Assembly: GCA_003049465.1 (NCBI GenBank)
Contig: PYSS01000065.1
Coordinates: forward strand, 69,230 to 133,229
DNA: 64,000 bases
From: Magnaporthiopsis rhizophila
Lineage: Eukaryota; Ascomycota; Sordariomycetes; Magnaporthales; Magnaporthaceae
Reading direction: 5' to 3'
Shown: piece after piece, positions 45,754 through 59,179 of the stretch
Layout: every line of letters starts with the position of its first letter
How positions within the stretch are numbered: position 1 is the stretch's first letter
Notes under the pieces: generated by a model
Seen by the model: the letters and a program-made list of their open reading frames with translations, nothing else
The model's database searches: none
Told to the model about the DNA's origin: nothing
Position numbers and translations under genes: made by a program

Positions 45754-48700
45754 CTATAGGAACCCCTTGGTCAGGCTGGGCACCCTGCTAATGCTGCTCT
45801 TCCTCTTGGGTATTTCCAGACCGTTGGAGCCGCCCTCCTCAGCAGCCGCGGCCGCCTCGAACGTCGACGCCAGACCCAGCACCGAGTGGCGTAGGCTACC
45901 ACTGCCGCTGCTGCCGCCGCCGATGCCCGTGGCCGTGTTGCGGCGCATGCTGCCACCGCCGCCGCCACCGCCGCCGCCACCGCCAAAGCCGTTGATGACG
46001 GAGCCGGCGGAGGAGCCGCCGCCGTTCTTCTCGAGACGGAGACTCTTCCAGCCCTCGAGCTCGCGCTCGAGCCGCAGGCGTTCCTCGCGCTCCTCGCGCA
46101 GGTCGCGCTCGGCCCGGCGCGCATTGAGCTGGTAGGCCGAGTCGGCGGCCTGCAGGTCGTCGATGGCCTTGAGCAGCTTGTCGACCTTGTCGCGCATCCG
46201 GCCCAGGTCGTCCTGCAGCTGGCCGTTCTGCTTGTCCTTGCGCTCGAGCTGCGACTGCAGGTCCTTGACCGTCCGGTCCACGTTGCGCACCGAGCGTTGC
46301 GACTTGTTGCGCTCGTCCTCTTGGGCCTCGAGCTGCGTTTCGAGCTGTTTTGGAGAGTGGTTGGTTTCGTGTCAGCTGATGCATATTTATCACGAGACGA
46401 CGGGAAAAGCTCACCTCTTGTATCCTCTTGTGGAGAAATTTGATGTCCTGGCTCGCGCTCGAGTACCCCTTGGTCTCGAGGTCCACCAGCCTCAGCTGCA
46501 CCTCGCTCAGGCTCTTCTCGAGCGTCGCCTTGTCCTTCTGCAGCCGCGCCGCCGACTCGCGCTCGGCCGCCAGGTCTCGCTGCACCTCGGCCGCCAGAGC
46601 CTCGGCCCGCCGCATCTTCTCGGCCGCGGCGGCCGCCACGTCCTGGCTCTGCGCCGCCGCGCTGCGGAGCTCCAGCATCTCCTTGTCCATGCCGGCCGCG
46701 CTCCGGAGGCTGGGGTTCTCACCCGCGCGCGCCAGCTCCTCGAGCCCGGCCTTGGCCTCCTCGAGCCGCGCCTCAACCCCGCGCTTCTCGCGCACCAGCG
46801 CGTCGCGCTCCGCCGCCGCCTCATCCACGGCCGCCCGCAGCGCCCGCACCTGCGACAGCAGGCTGACGATCTTGCCCTGCGCCTCGCTGTGCGCCGACAC
46901 GGCCTCGTCGCGGCTCGCCGCCACGTCCGCCAGCGTCGCCTCGAGCCGCGACTTCTCCTTGCTCCACGTCGAGCTGTTGAGCACCTCGTCGTCCCACTTG
47001 GACCGGAGCTCGTCCAGCTCCTCGCGCAGCCGTGCAATCTCGGCCTGCTTGAACAGCCGCTCCTCGCGCGCCAGGTCCAGCTCCTTGGTCAGCGTCGCGA
47101 ACTCGGCCTGGTACTTCTTGCGCGTCTGCTCCATGCTCGACTCCTTGTCTTCGATGTCGTTGGCCCGCTGCGCCCGGTAGTCCTCGAGCTCGTGCTGCAG
47201 CCGCCGCTTGGCCTGCGTCGCCGCCTCCAGGTCCGTTGACATGTCCTCCACCCGCTCCTCGAGCCGCTGGTTCTGCCGCTGCAAGTCCTCGAGCGTCGCG
47301 TCCATGCGTTTGCGCTCCGTCAGCGCCTCGGCGCACGTCTCTTCGGCCTCGCGCGCCTGCGCCCGCGCGAACTGCTCCGCCCGGCTGGCCTTGAGCACCG
47401 CGATCTCGGCCTGCTCCAGCTTGCTGAAGTACTCGTCCGCCCGGGACTTGTACAGGTTGAGACTGGCCGTCACGTCGCCCAGCTTGGACGCCTCGGCGTC
47501 GAGCCGGATCTGCAGGTCGGAAAACTCCTGCAGCAGCTGGCTGCGGCTGGCCGCCTCCTGGTCGCGCGCGAGCGCCATGTCCTGCAGGTCAGACCGCGCG
47601 TCGCGCAGATCCACCTCGAGCTTAGCCCTCTCGTGCCGCATGCGGTCGAAGTGGTCCCTGATGTCGGCCAGCTCGGCCACGGCGTCGCGGTGGCTGTGCA
47701 GCAGCGACCGCCGCGACTCCTCCTGGCTGTTAAGCAGGTCGAGGATCTCCTCGTGCGACCGCGTCTGAATGTCACGCAGCGACAGCTCGCCCGTCCGCAC
47801 CGCCTTCTCCAGGACTGAAACCTTCTTGGCAGAATCGTCCAGCATTTCCTGGAGCCGGCTGTTAGCCTTCTCGAGCTTCTCCGCCCGCCGCCGTATTGAT
47901 GGGCTGTCGTCGCCCTTGACCGCGTCGGGCCCAGGCGTCGCCCGCTCCAGCTGGCTCTCGAGATGTCGGTTCTTGATCTCGGCAAGCTGCAGTCGGTTCT
48001 GTAGCTCTTCGATCTCGGCCTTGAGGTCTTGGCGGTTGTTGAAGCTGAGCACGTCGGCCGTGCGGTCTGACCGGATTGAGTCGTGAGCCGGATCATGATC
48101 AGGGTTGTTAAAGCGGCGAGGAGGCGTCGACACGTTGGAGTAGTGCCGCCCGTTGACCTTGGACTTGCGGTGTGTGGGAGACGCGTTGAAGGGTGCCTCG
48201 TTGGGGTCCATCTCCTCGAGCTTCGGCCGTGTCGACTCCAGCCTATCGCTCTGTTGCGCCGCTGCCCTGAGCTCAGATACCTGGGCTTCGGCGCTGGCGC
48301 GTGCCGCCGTCTGCACGCGCAGGCTCTGCTGCAGCTCTTCAACCTTGCGCGCCAGGTCGAACGATTTGGATACGAGCCTGTCATGTCCGCAGTCGGGCTG
48401 CAGGTCTGGCTCCGGCTCGACCGTCTTGAGTATACTCAACAGCTGCGTGCGAAGGTCTGCTAGCTCCTTGTCCCGGGCGTCAAGCGTTCCTTGCAGCGTC
48501 CGAACTGTGGTCTGCGCCTGCGTCTTGAGCGTCCGCTCCGACTCGATGGTCCGGTTGGCCTCGGCCAGCTGTGCCGTGAAGCCCGACGAGGCTTTCTCGG
48601 CGTTGCGGCTAGCTTTGACCTCACGCGCGACCTCGTGGTTGAGGTCCTCTAGGTTGAGCTGCAGCTTTTCGGCCTTCTTCTCGAGCGACGCGATAGTAAG

Positions 48701-51700
48701 CTGAGCGTCGCCGAGCTGCTTGTTGAGCTTCGCGTTCTGCTCGTCGAGCCTGGCCTTTTCGCGTTGGAGCATCTGCACCTGCCCCCTGGAGGCCTCGCTC
48801 GCCCGTGACGTCGAGCGCGCGATCTCGAGCCCCTTCTGCTGCAGCTTGTTGAGCAGCGCGCGGTTGTCGTTCTCAGAGGCTGTGAGGCGGCTCTTGACGG
48901 TGTGAAGCTCGCGCTGCATCCGCTCCTTCTCTTGATCGTTCTTGAGCCCGAACTCGCCCGACTCGAGGATGAGCTTGTTGAGGTCCTCGACCTGATGGTT
49001 CAGCTTGGCGCATTCCTCCTCGAACCACTGCAACCGTTGCTGGGCCGCGTCGAGGTCTTTGCTGAGGCTGGTCTCGCGCTCGCGCGCAATCTTTAGGGCT
49101 GCCCGCTCGCCCGCGCTCTCGGCCTCGCGTCGCGCCTCTTCGGCCTGGAGCTTGGCTGCCCGGAGCCTCCTGATCTCCTCGCGGGCCTCGTCGCGTTCGC
49201 GCTCTGCCGTCGTGCGCGCCTCCATAGTGCGCCTCAATGTATCCTGCTGCGCATAGAGCTCCTTCTCGATGGTAATCTTGGACTCGTTGAGGCGATCGTA
49301 CTCCTCCTGGAGGGTGTTGTACTTGTGCTCGCCTAGAAGCAGCACGTCATCGCGCGACTGCCGCTCGCGGCTGAGGTCCATCTGCGCCTTGTATAGCTCC
49401 TCCTTAAGATCCTTGATCTGCCCTTCGAGCACCTGGCGATTTTGGTCCGCCTGCGCATCCTCGGACAGGCGGGCCTCAAGCAGGTTCTTTGCGTCTTCGG
49501 CCTCGCGCTGCAGCTGCGACTGCTGCGACTTGAGGGCCGAGATCTCGGCCTGGACTTCACGGAGTCGGCCGGACGCCTTCTCCTTTTCGGCGGAGAGAGT
49601 CTTCATCTGCTCGTCGAGGGACCGGCGCTCCATCTCGAACTTCTTGTTGTCGCCGCGCAGAATCACCAGCTCGCTCTCCTTCTTGCGTACGAGATCTTCG
49701 TAATCAGTCGAGGTCTGTGACAGCTGTGTGAGCTGTTGCTTGACGTCGCTGTTTTCCGTCGTCAGTCTTGTCTCCCGGGCCTTGGCCGCCTGGAGCTCCT
49801 TCTGCGCGGCCGCGAGCTTGACTTCGGCGTCCTGATCGATCTTGAGCAGCTTGCCCTCGAGGTCACGGGCCTTACGGTCCTTGAGCGACAGCTGGCTCTG
49901 TAGCATCTTGATCTCGTCCTGTAGTGCCTCCTCCTGGACGCTCCTTTGCGACTGCTGTTGCGACATATCCAGCATTTCGGCCTCCAGCGCGGTCACACGC
50001 GCGGCCAACTCCCTTTTCTCGTCCTCGAGTTTACTCATCAGTGTGGCCGCCTGCTCGAGTTGCGAGCGGTACTTCTCCACCTCCTCCTCGGCCTGCTTCT
50101 TGGCGTCGAGCAGGCTGTCAAGCTGGTCTTCGAGACGCTCCTGGTCCTCAATGGCACCAGCCAGCTTCTCCTCGAGCTCGGCCTCGCGCGACTGAAGGCG
50201 CTTGAAGATTTCTTCCTTGTCTAGAGCCAGGGCCCGCTCGCTCTCCAGAGTCTGCTGAATGCGCACCATATCCGCGTGGCAGTTACGGCGCTCCTCCTCG
50301 AGGCGGGCGCGGTGGGCCTCCTCCTGGCGCATCTGCTCGTGCAGCTGACGAATCATTTCGTCACGGCGCTTGACCTCAGTGGCCGTCCGCGTGGCGCCCA
50401 ACAATGGCTTCATGCGAACAAGCAACTGCCACCAGGGGTTCTCGCACATGTCGAGATAGACCTGGAAGTTGCGCTGGATAACCCGGGTGGCCTCGGCGCG
50501 GTACAGGCGCTTGTAGGCAATGCGGCGTTGGATGTAACCGCGGGCTAGCGACTGGAAGCGTATCATGATTTCGGTGATGAGGGCGTCGCGCTGCTCCTCG
50601 AGCTCGGCCAAAACGCCGGCGCGGAAGAAGACCTTGGTAAGTCCCAGTCGGAAGAGGCCCTTGTCGAGCCCGAGCTTGGATAATATGATGGAGGTGGCAG
50701 CCTGGCCCTCGAGGTAGCCTCGTGGCATGTCATCGCGGCATAGAACCTCGTACCGCTGGCGGAACTCGGCGAACGAAAGACGGTTAGGGAAGCCGGTACG
50801 GGCGATGCGGATGCCCTCGAGCACACCGTTGCAGCGTAGCTGGTCAAGAACAAGCAGGTTGTTGAACTGTTTGGGGCGCTTCTTGTGGTTCGGGAGGATG
50901 CACCGCACAAAGTGCGGGTGCGTCGAGTGCAGCTGGGCCATGAGGCTCGACAGCTGCTCCTTGTGGCGCTGGGCGACGGTGCGGAAGAGACCCTTCTTGA
51001 CCCGGCTGCGCATGCCCCCGCTGTCGTCGTCCTGGTCGGCAGCGCAGTCGGCGAACAGGTTGGCGACGTGCGCATCGGTCGAGGCGGCCAGCAAGCGTGT
51101 GATATTGTCGTTGAGCGGGTCCTTGTTCTTCTCCAGCCAGCCGTCCGTGGAGTACTCGACCTCGGCGGCGTAGTGGGTAAGCACGAAACCGTGGCGCAGG
51201 CGGCTGGGCCTGTACTTGTCCGACTTCTTGTCCCACAGCGCGTGCAGCTTCTCGGTGAAGGTCTTGTCCGTGGCCTTTGGCATGACACAGTCCTCGTCCA
51301 GGCACGAGAAGACACCGATGGGGTTGGGCAGCTCGATCAGGTCGATCGTCGGCTGCAGATCACGGCCGAAGTCAATGAACTGCCACTCGATCTGCTCGCG
51401 GGCGTACTCCTCCTGCTCGAGCACAAACATGTGGTGGTTGAAGAACTGCTGCAGCTTCTCGTTGGTGTAGTTGATGCAAAGCTGCTCGAAGCTGTTCTCC
51501 TCGAAAATCTCGAAACCCGCTATGTCGAGCACGCCGATGAAGCGGGAGTCGTCCATGCCCATGCCCGTGCGGTCGAGTTGCCGGTTGATGCGCGTCACCA
51601 GGTCGCCGAACCCGCGCTCGTAGATGCCTTTTGACAGCGCGTCCAGGCCCAGGCGCACCTGTTCGGGTGTCTGCACCTTCTCAACCCACTCGCGGCCGGC

Positions 51701-53294
51701 CTTGACCTTGGGATGCAGAAGCCCCTGGAGGAAGGGTTCTAGGGGCACTCCGAGGAGTTGACATACCCGCTCCGCGTGCTCTTTGGCGTCCGGTGCCAGC
51801 CGTGCCTGGTCCGCTGCCCGGCTCTCCTTGACCACCGTGATGTTTCCTAGGTGTAGCACCGCCGCCACCGTCCGCAGGACCGCCGACTGGTCTGCCGCCG
51901 AAAAGCCCATGACCTCGAAGGCCTCCATTAGTGTCTCCCATTCCTCGCGGTCTGACACACCAGAGATAGTGTCGTTGCCGTCACGCGTGTAGGCAAAGTG
52001 CTCGCAGTCCATGTTGTCCAACAGAAAGTCCTGCTTCATCCGCCGGTCTGCGCCCTTCAGGAGCTGATAAAAGACATGGTAGTTGCGCTCGTGCGCGTTG
52101 ATGCGCACCACGCGTGACTTCTCCAGCAGGTACCAGTCGATGAAGGCGCCCGCGATGCTGCCGCCCTTGCTGAACTCGATGCGGATGAACTTGCCGAAGC
52201 GCGACGAGTTGTTATTGCGCACCGTCTGCGCATTACCGAACGCTTCCAGAATCGGGTTGGCCCGCAGGATCTGCGCCGATAGGTTGGACTGATGCCCCTT
52301 GCCGCCTTTGCCGTGATCCGAGTGCGCCACGGCAGCCAGGTATTGAATCACCTTCTTCGTGTTCTCCGTCTTGCCTGCACCCGACTCGCCCGTCACGAGG
52401 ATGCTCTGGTTGACGCCCTCCTCGACAAGGTTGCGGAACGCCTCGTCGGCCATGGCGAAGATGTGCGGCTTGGTGTCCTCGCGGCTGCGGCCCTTGTACA
52501 TATTGATGTACTCGTTCGTATATATCGGCAATGAACAGTAGGGGTTGACCGTCACTAAAAAGAGCCCCGAGTATGTGTATATCAGATCGGACTGGTATCG
52601 TGTGTATAGGTTGTGCACCACCGACGCCTCGTTCAAGTGTGTCAACTCGGCCATGTCCCCCGCCTTGTCGAACTTGGCGGGGTTGACCTTGTCCACCGTC
52701 TCGGCGTCCACCTCTCGTTGCTGTGTTCCGGAGCCCCGGTTAGCGGCCGGCTGATTCTCGAGAGCGGGAAATGTGCCCCGGCGAGGGGAATTGGTCGAAA
52801 CTTACGCTGCCGTCGTCGCACTGCACTAATAGGCGACCGCCACCGAGCTCTTCGACGACCCATCCCTTGACAAACGCTGTTTGGGGATCCTTAAGCCAAA
52901 CATAGCGCTTGCCCGAGAAGTCGTTCTCACCCTCAATGCCCCTCACAACGTCGACCGGCCGGCGCTGCATCTCTTCCGACTTGATGAAGGAGGGCGCAAA
53001 CGTATTGGAAGACGGCGTGCTGCCGCGGCCCGAGCCCTCCCGCGAGTGCCGCGGTATGCTGCCGCTGCTCCCCGCGTTACCCCCCATTGCGCCTGCTATT
53101 ACGGCTTGCGAGCTGTTCCGTACATGTGGCGAGCCCGAGGTCGGTGTGGACAGGCCCGAGAGCGGACTCGGCGACGGGAAGCTGACTGATTTTGGCCTTG
53201 ATCTCGGTGCCGGCGTCGATCCTGGCGCAGCCGACGGCGACGCGTTGCGCATAAAAGGGTTGTTCCGCAACCCAGTCCCGTTGAGGCCCGACAT
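45754..53294 (-). CDS. myoB: Class II myosin heavy chain (septation/cytokinesis myosin)
   Basis: Actin-based motor of the contractile ring in fungi (yeast Myo1, Aspergillus MyoB class). Three exons: 53294-52806, 52720-46415 and 46344-45754, giving 2,461 residues with phase 0 at each junction. Introns are 85 and 70 nt (GTAAGT, GTGAGC donors). Seen: a Ser/Pro-rich tail of about 110 residues, a myosin SH3-like domain (YVWLKDPQTAFVKGWVV), and the motor with P-loop GESGAGKT near 275, switch-I NNNSSRFGKF and switch-II DIAGFEIFEENSFEQ. One IQ-type neck (IQRRIAYKRLYRA) lies near 890, followed by the class II hinge (NPWWQLLVRMKPLL) and then about 1,500 residues of heptad coiled coil. The C-terminus has a Gly run and Ser-rich end (RVPSLTKGFL). 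Tail length fits filamentous-fungal MYO2. Naming follows Aspergillus usage. Confidence 0.97.
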
Positions 53295-54441
53295 GGTTAC
53301 GCTGTTTAAGGGTTACCCAGCTGGTGTCTAGCTAACCAGACTGCCCGGCGATAGTCGGATCGTGGAGATGAGGATGATTGGAGGGGGCGTTCTCTAGTCT
53401 GGTATCGGTAAACATTAGGCGCGGTGCGTCATGATCGAGGCACGCGAGGCGGTAAAGAGAGGGCAGGCAAACGAAAAGAACCAAAGCCAATGCCTGCAGG
53501 TGAAAGCGAATAGAAAAGAAGCAAACGTGCTGCTTCAGAAGGAAGAAATGTTATGTCTGTCGGAGCTGGATTGCATGAGCTGCGTGCCGTAGAGAAGACG
53601 CCGCCGCTTTGACCTGTCCATGAGATCACTGGTTTCGCTTGACGTTGGCTCCCCCTGCTCGCACAAGGGGGTTGCCAGGGCCCAAAGTAAACAAACGATT
53701 TCCTAACCTGGTCTTAGCGTGCGGCGAGTGGCGGTCTAGCCTAATCGGGTCTAGCGCCCATGGCATGGCAGCAGCTGAGAGGGTCATTTCTGGTCCGTGC
53801 ACAACCCGATAGAGGCTCTGGCTGGGAATGCAAGGGCCCACTCTTTTTCCTAGGTTCGCGAAGAAGCCAAAGTCAACTGTCGACATGAAGATTCCATTGG
53901 ATCCATAGCCATTTCTGACTTTGGGCACCATCACCGGATCTGCGCAACGAAGCCAGCCGGCAACCCGCGTGGCCCTGCCATCAAAAGCTATACGTGCGAC
54001 TCGACGTAGAGGACATTCCGCATCCTGTTGGCAGCATTCGAGTGACCACGCCGCCCCGACCTATCGCCTTCCTGCCGGCAAACGCCCAAAGCGTCGTGAC
54101 CAAACAAGACGGTGCTGGTGCTTTCGCGGGCCTTGTTTGACGCGCTTTGACCGCTGCCGCATATACCGACTCCCCCCGCTCCTCTCGCTTCCGCCGCTCA
54201 TCTGTTCACGACAGCCTCTGGTAAACTACGACACAGTCCAGTGCGCCGGTACCGCGTCGCGCTCCATGAACGAGCGCGTTCTCTCCATCCCTTCATCTCT
54301 CCGATTCGTTCCTTTCCCCATCGGCAGACCGTACAAATACACGCTGCTGCTCCCTGGCGGACCTGCAAGACGTCTAATCCCCTAATATCTACCTACGCGT
54401 CTTTGGAACCATCCTCGACACACGGCCAACGCCGCCTTGCC
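53295..54441. other. Divergent promoter region, myosin II (-) and zinc-finger gene (+)
   Basis: 1.15 kb shared upstream region. The part just before 54442 is C/T-rich with no in-frame stop for 67 codons before the chosen ATG, but those codons do not look coding. No conserved element identified by eye. Confidence 0.6.
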
Positions 54442-57400
54442 ATGTCATACTATCCAGCGGGGTACGGGCAGTGGCCCGACCCAGCCTCGTATCTTCCATT
54501 TTCCCAGACACCCCAGCAGAAGGGCCAACCCCAGGATCAACACCCTACTCCTGCATACAGTTACCCGCCCAGTGCACCGACCGCACTAGGACCTTATACG
54601 GCATCCCAAGCTGCCTTCAACCACAATGCGACGCAGATCCCTGGCCTAGGTGCGCCCGGAGCTGGCACGCCTTCACCTTACCATAGCCCGTGGCAGCCAC
54701 CACCAAACTATGCTGGATACGCGCAGCAAACACCGACGTCCCATAATCCCTCGTCTCAGACCTTGCCCGCTGGGGCCGCAAACCACACGACCCCGTCCGC
54801 CCTGAAGCCTCCCAACGATGCCGTAGAAGAGGGTGAGCTTGAAGAGGAGGACTTCGACGATCTCTACGAGCCTCAACCCGCCGACAATGTCCCCAAGATT
54901 CCTGGGGCGCCGAACACAATCACGTTCGCACAGTCTGAGAAGGATGTTGACGATGCGCAGGATGAGGCGTTCTACGGAGCAGAGCGCGGGGAGATCATGT
55001 CCAACCGTGGGGGAACCCCAGGTAAGATCTACCGTACCGCTGAGAGGCGCGTCGTCGGAACCCTGTATCTGACACAATTAGATCGCGAGAGGTCTGGTTC
55101 ATACTCGCCATACCTATCGCCACGTGAAATCGACCTTGAAGCCGGTACCTCCCACGAAACGAGCGATGCGGAGACTGGTCGTGCCCAGCAAGCATCTCGT
55201 TTGCAGGCCGGAACCCAGGCAGTAAAGCAGGTCACTAATGGGGTCGCGCCGGAAGATTCTTCTTCAGCTCATCCCACGGCTGCCATGCCCTCAGACGCAT
55301 TCTCGACACCCACTCTTGCGTTCAGATCCGCCGACGAAGCCAAGAAGGAGGCCCAAAAGTCCATTCTTAGGTTGTTGCCGCTTGGTGTCAAGTTGCAGAA
55401 TTACATCGATGAGGGCCTGGACGAGAACATCGTGAAGTCACTGTTTGGCGACCTGAACCTACTCCCGCCTGCCGCACCGGCAAAGCCCGCGGCACAGTCT
55501 CCTCAGACTAAGGAGGCCGCGGTGACTGAGGCTTCAGCCACAAACTCAGCCAAGCCCAAAGACCAAGCAGAAGAACGCAAGGACCGCATCGCTCGATTGC
55601 TGGCCGCCAAGGCGGCCAAAACGGCTGGGCCTGCGCCCGCTTCGTCTGCCGCTCCCCCACCAAAACCTACCGGCCCTACTTCGGCCCGCGGCGTGCCCTC
55701 CGCCCCGTCAGCACCCGCAGCCATGTCCAGGCTGCCGCCTCCGTCTGCTCCCACAGGTCCAGCAGCCCTCCAGAACTTGCCTCCCCCCTCGGCTCCCACA
55801 GGCCCAGCGGCCATGAAAAACCTGCCGCCTCCATCAGCGCCCACCGGCCGGGCCGCTCTTCGCAAAGATGCTGGGCCGTCGGCGGCTTCCAAAGTCAAGT
55901 CGAAAACGGACAAGGAGTTGCTTCTTAAAAAGAAGATGGAGGCCTTGCTCAAGGCCCGTGAGGCGCAGGCGCAACAATCGGCGGCTGCATCGACAGCATC
56001 CAAACCCCCTCCGTCTGCTGCTCCTGGGCGGTCTAACAAGGATGCGAACACGGACGCAAGCGTGTCTCTGCCCGAGAAACCCCCAGCACCCACTGCACTA
56101 TCTGCCTCCGAGACCCCAGCGGTACCGAGCGTCCAGCCCGCACAGAGTGTTGCCAGCCCAGCTCCCAGGAGTTCACGGGCTGAGTCGACCATCCCAGGTC
56201 TCTACTTGTCTACATCCATCGGGTCCTCTCAGTCTTCGACGAGGAAACGGCCTGTTGCCTCAGACTTCGTAGACTACAATATGAGTGTCGGAACTCCCAA
56301 GCGCCCGTTTGGACAGAATCGCCAGGACTCATTCGTCATTGATATCAGCGAAGACGAGGAGTCTGATCAGGACGTCGAGATGGAGGTTGACTCACCGGCT
56401 GCGGGGAGTCCATCTTCGTCAAGTCAGCAAGTGGATACGCCCGGCCGAAGAGGGCCATCGATCAAAGACTTTCCCCCACTCTCTGACGGCCCTTACAAGC
56501 GACCGCTGTCGCGCACGAGCTCCAGCGGACCTCGTCCTGCGAAGTTGCATCAACTTAGCGGGGAGATCTCTTCGCTACAGAGGAAGATCGCTGAGCTCGA
56601 GGCCAGGAAAGCCAAAAAGTCCGGCTCCGGTTCCCAGACTCCCAGTGTTGCCGTCGGAACTCCGATCGAGTTCCCAGAATCGGCCAAGAGCCTCGCCTCC
56701 GACCCGAAAACCAACGGAACGCAGGCCGAGGGAACTCCCCAAGAGGCAGTATCAACCGGTGAGGTTGACGGCGTGGATTTGGCCTCGGCGCAGCTCATCT
56801 CAGAGGCGGCATCTGCCAGCCTTCCCCATCGTATTGGGCATTCCGAGAATGCTGGCAAGTCTAAGCCCACCTATGGTGAGCTTGGTGGGACTAATGCGCC
56901 GCGGCCTATTCACCCTCGCACCCGGTCTGCGCTGCCCGTGGCCCGGGCGGGATCCGAGGATGACCGCCGGGTCCGCATCACCAGTATCCAGCTACCCAAG
57001 ATAGAGGCAACGCTTCTAGAAAAGAAAACCAAACTCAAGCTCTTGGAGCAGAAGACAGCTCAGCTCAGACTGGAGATCGAGAAGGAGGCAGCCGAGAAGG
57101 AGAAGCTGGCCGAAGAACTCCGACTGCTCGATGAAGGCGAACCAGTCCAGCCCGTCTCGGGATCTACGGACTCCGAACTGGCCGCGCCTCCGGTAGTCGA
57201 ACCTGCATCCGCAGCTCCGCCGTCACAGACCGAACCTCGAACGGAAGGGAACTCGCTGACATCAAATTCAGTAAGCGAGCCCACAAAGGATTCTGAGCCA
57301 GTCGCGGATGATGCCGATGAGTCCATGTCGTCGCCCGAGGGCGACAACACGACCGCACAGCCAATGGACCTTGACGATGAAGGCATATCGACCGCAGACC

Positions 57401-58538
57401 CGCCGTCAAATCCTCCCGCACAGACCAGTCAAGTACCGCCTGTCCCCGGCCAAACGAACACTGAAAGCAGTCCAGCTTCCGACACTGCTGCTGTCGACGC
57501 GGTCAGCTCAACACCAGCCACAGAGCCCAATGCCAGCCCCAAACCACCGTCTCAACCCACCACGTTTGGTGAGAATATGAGGTCGGAAGCATCAACCCCA
57601 GAGCCCGGTCAGGTTGAGGAGAGTGAGCCCGGACGACCGAGCAGCGCCGTAAGCCCGTCTCCCAGACGCCCGGACGGGCCGGGTGACGAAGTATCTCAGG
57701 AACGCGATGGTGCCGCCCAAGGGATAGAGATCGAGGATGGACCACCCGTTCCCGCCACGATATCAGGTGTCTCGGGACCCTCCAGCAACGAGACGGAGCA
57801 AGCCCAAGAGATGGGCAGCAGAGAAGTACATGCGCTTACTCCAGCGAGACATGGGTCCCGTACAACTAACACCCATCTGCAGGGCCCATCACGCCGCAAG
57901 CCCGTGCAGCTCGCCTCCTTCACGCCTTACGAGAGCCCGCTGAAAAACTTCCGGTCCTACCGCTTCCATCCGGATTATGCCAACAACGTGACCGGAGGCC
58001 TGAAGTCTCTCACGTACACTAACAAGATCAACCCAAATCAGGAGCTTTGCCTAGATGAACTTACCAAGGGAAAGTGCGAGGACCCAAAGTGCGGGTTTCA
58101 GCACTTTGCCTCGATGAAGCCTAAAGGTATGACCACAATCGCTTCCCTCCCCCTCGGTCGCTAACATGGCAGTATGAGAAATCAACACAAACACATTGCT
58201 GCCGCGCATACTCTTTTTGAAGATACAGCAAAAAACATGCCCTGTTCTTCCCGCCCCCTTTTTTGGTCGCGGACTCTCCCTAACCATTTTGCCTTGCCTC
58301 CCTGCGATGCTATCACACAGACGATTATATACTCCTCGAGCTCGGCCGGGCCGACGAGTTCGCCGAAGGCGAGGAGAAGAAGAGGTTCATTGGGGGCCTG
58401 AGGGACCTCCTCGCGGCGTTCCGAACTGAGAAGGTCCGGGACTACGACAAGATCGGGTACGGCATCATCGAGTACCGTCGCAAGTTCATCGGCGACAATT
58501 CGAGGGTGCTGAGCGGACTACATAACACCAAGATTTGA
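54442..58538 (+). CDS. Large CCCH zinc-finger protein (Red5/ZFC3H1-like)
   Basis: Exons 54442-58126 and 58321-58538, joined by GTATGA donor and CACACAG acceptor (194-nt intron) in phase, giving 1,300 residues. Seen: a Pro/Gln/Tyr-rich N-terminus; an acidic patch (EEGELEEEDFDDLYEP); four Pro-rich repeats of PPPSAPTGPAAL type near residues 430-475; several Ser/Glu-rich disordered stretches; and a coiled coil near 855-900 (LLEKKTKLKLLEQKTAQLRLEIEKEA). Near the end is a single finger with spacing C-x8-C-x4-C-x3-H (LCLDELTKGKCEDPKCGFQH), followed by a helical tail coded mainly by exon 2. The finger plus preceding SYRFHPDY is the Pfam putative zinc-finger typical of S. pombe Red5 and human ZFC3H1, partners of Mtl1/MTR4 in nuclear exosome RNA decay. 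That role is inferred from the family. Confidence 0.84.
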
Positions 58539-59179
58539 GAGCGGTGATGCGATGCAGCAGAGGAAGATGGAGGAAGATCTCCTAGAACGGCAGAGAGGGC
58601 CGAGATGCACTTTTTTTTTTTATTATTCTTGCGTTTTTCGTTCCAACAACGCGCCGAACAACACGCAGTCACGGGGCCGTGGCGAGCACGAGACCCCAAA
58701 CAGGGCCGAAAATGCCGTTCCGCTGGGGCGGCCCTTAATGGCCCGCAGTAGATGGCCCGTCCCGAGGAAAGCAGCGTGTTGACGCTTTGCTCTCGCGACT
58801 TCGGTCGTTGGGGGACGATTCCCGTGGACCTCGACGCATTCCAGCATGCTACGATACGATATAATGCATAGTTTGGCGATGATTTCCATTGCACAGAAAG
58901 AGGAGGATGTATATGAGTATTGCGCCCTGGACAAATTTCCCTCCTCCTTTTATGTATATCCCCAAACTCCCCCACGTCTCCAGACTTCCAACGTAGTGCC
59001 TTTCTCCGGACGCAATTCTTTTTAGGAAGAAAAAAATGTCTCTTGTTTTTTTCTTGCACTGGACTCGTCCTGGGTCCTCGGGCAATACTATGCATAATTT
59101 TACAGAAGAAAAAAAAAAAAAAAAAGTTACCTAAAACTGGCCGCCAGAAGAGGATGTAACATAGGCCGCGCACGTGTGG
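58539..59179. other. Convergent intergenic region with A17 run
   Basis: 641 nt between two converging genes, presumably both 3' UTRs; A17 at 59109-59125. A 243-codon minus-strand frame across it includes the homopolymer and overlaps the neighbour's coding end, so it is not called. Confidence 0.65.

Noticed and set aside
46163..47239. 358-codon plus-strand frame antisense to myosin
   Set aside because: Mirror of the GC-rich coiled-coil coding; many similar antisense frames occur across the gene.
58442..59173. 243-codon minus-strand frame
   Set aside because: Overlaps the last exon of the zinc-finger gene and includes an A17 homopolymer; low-quality composition.
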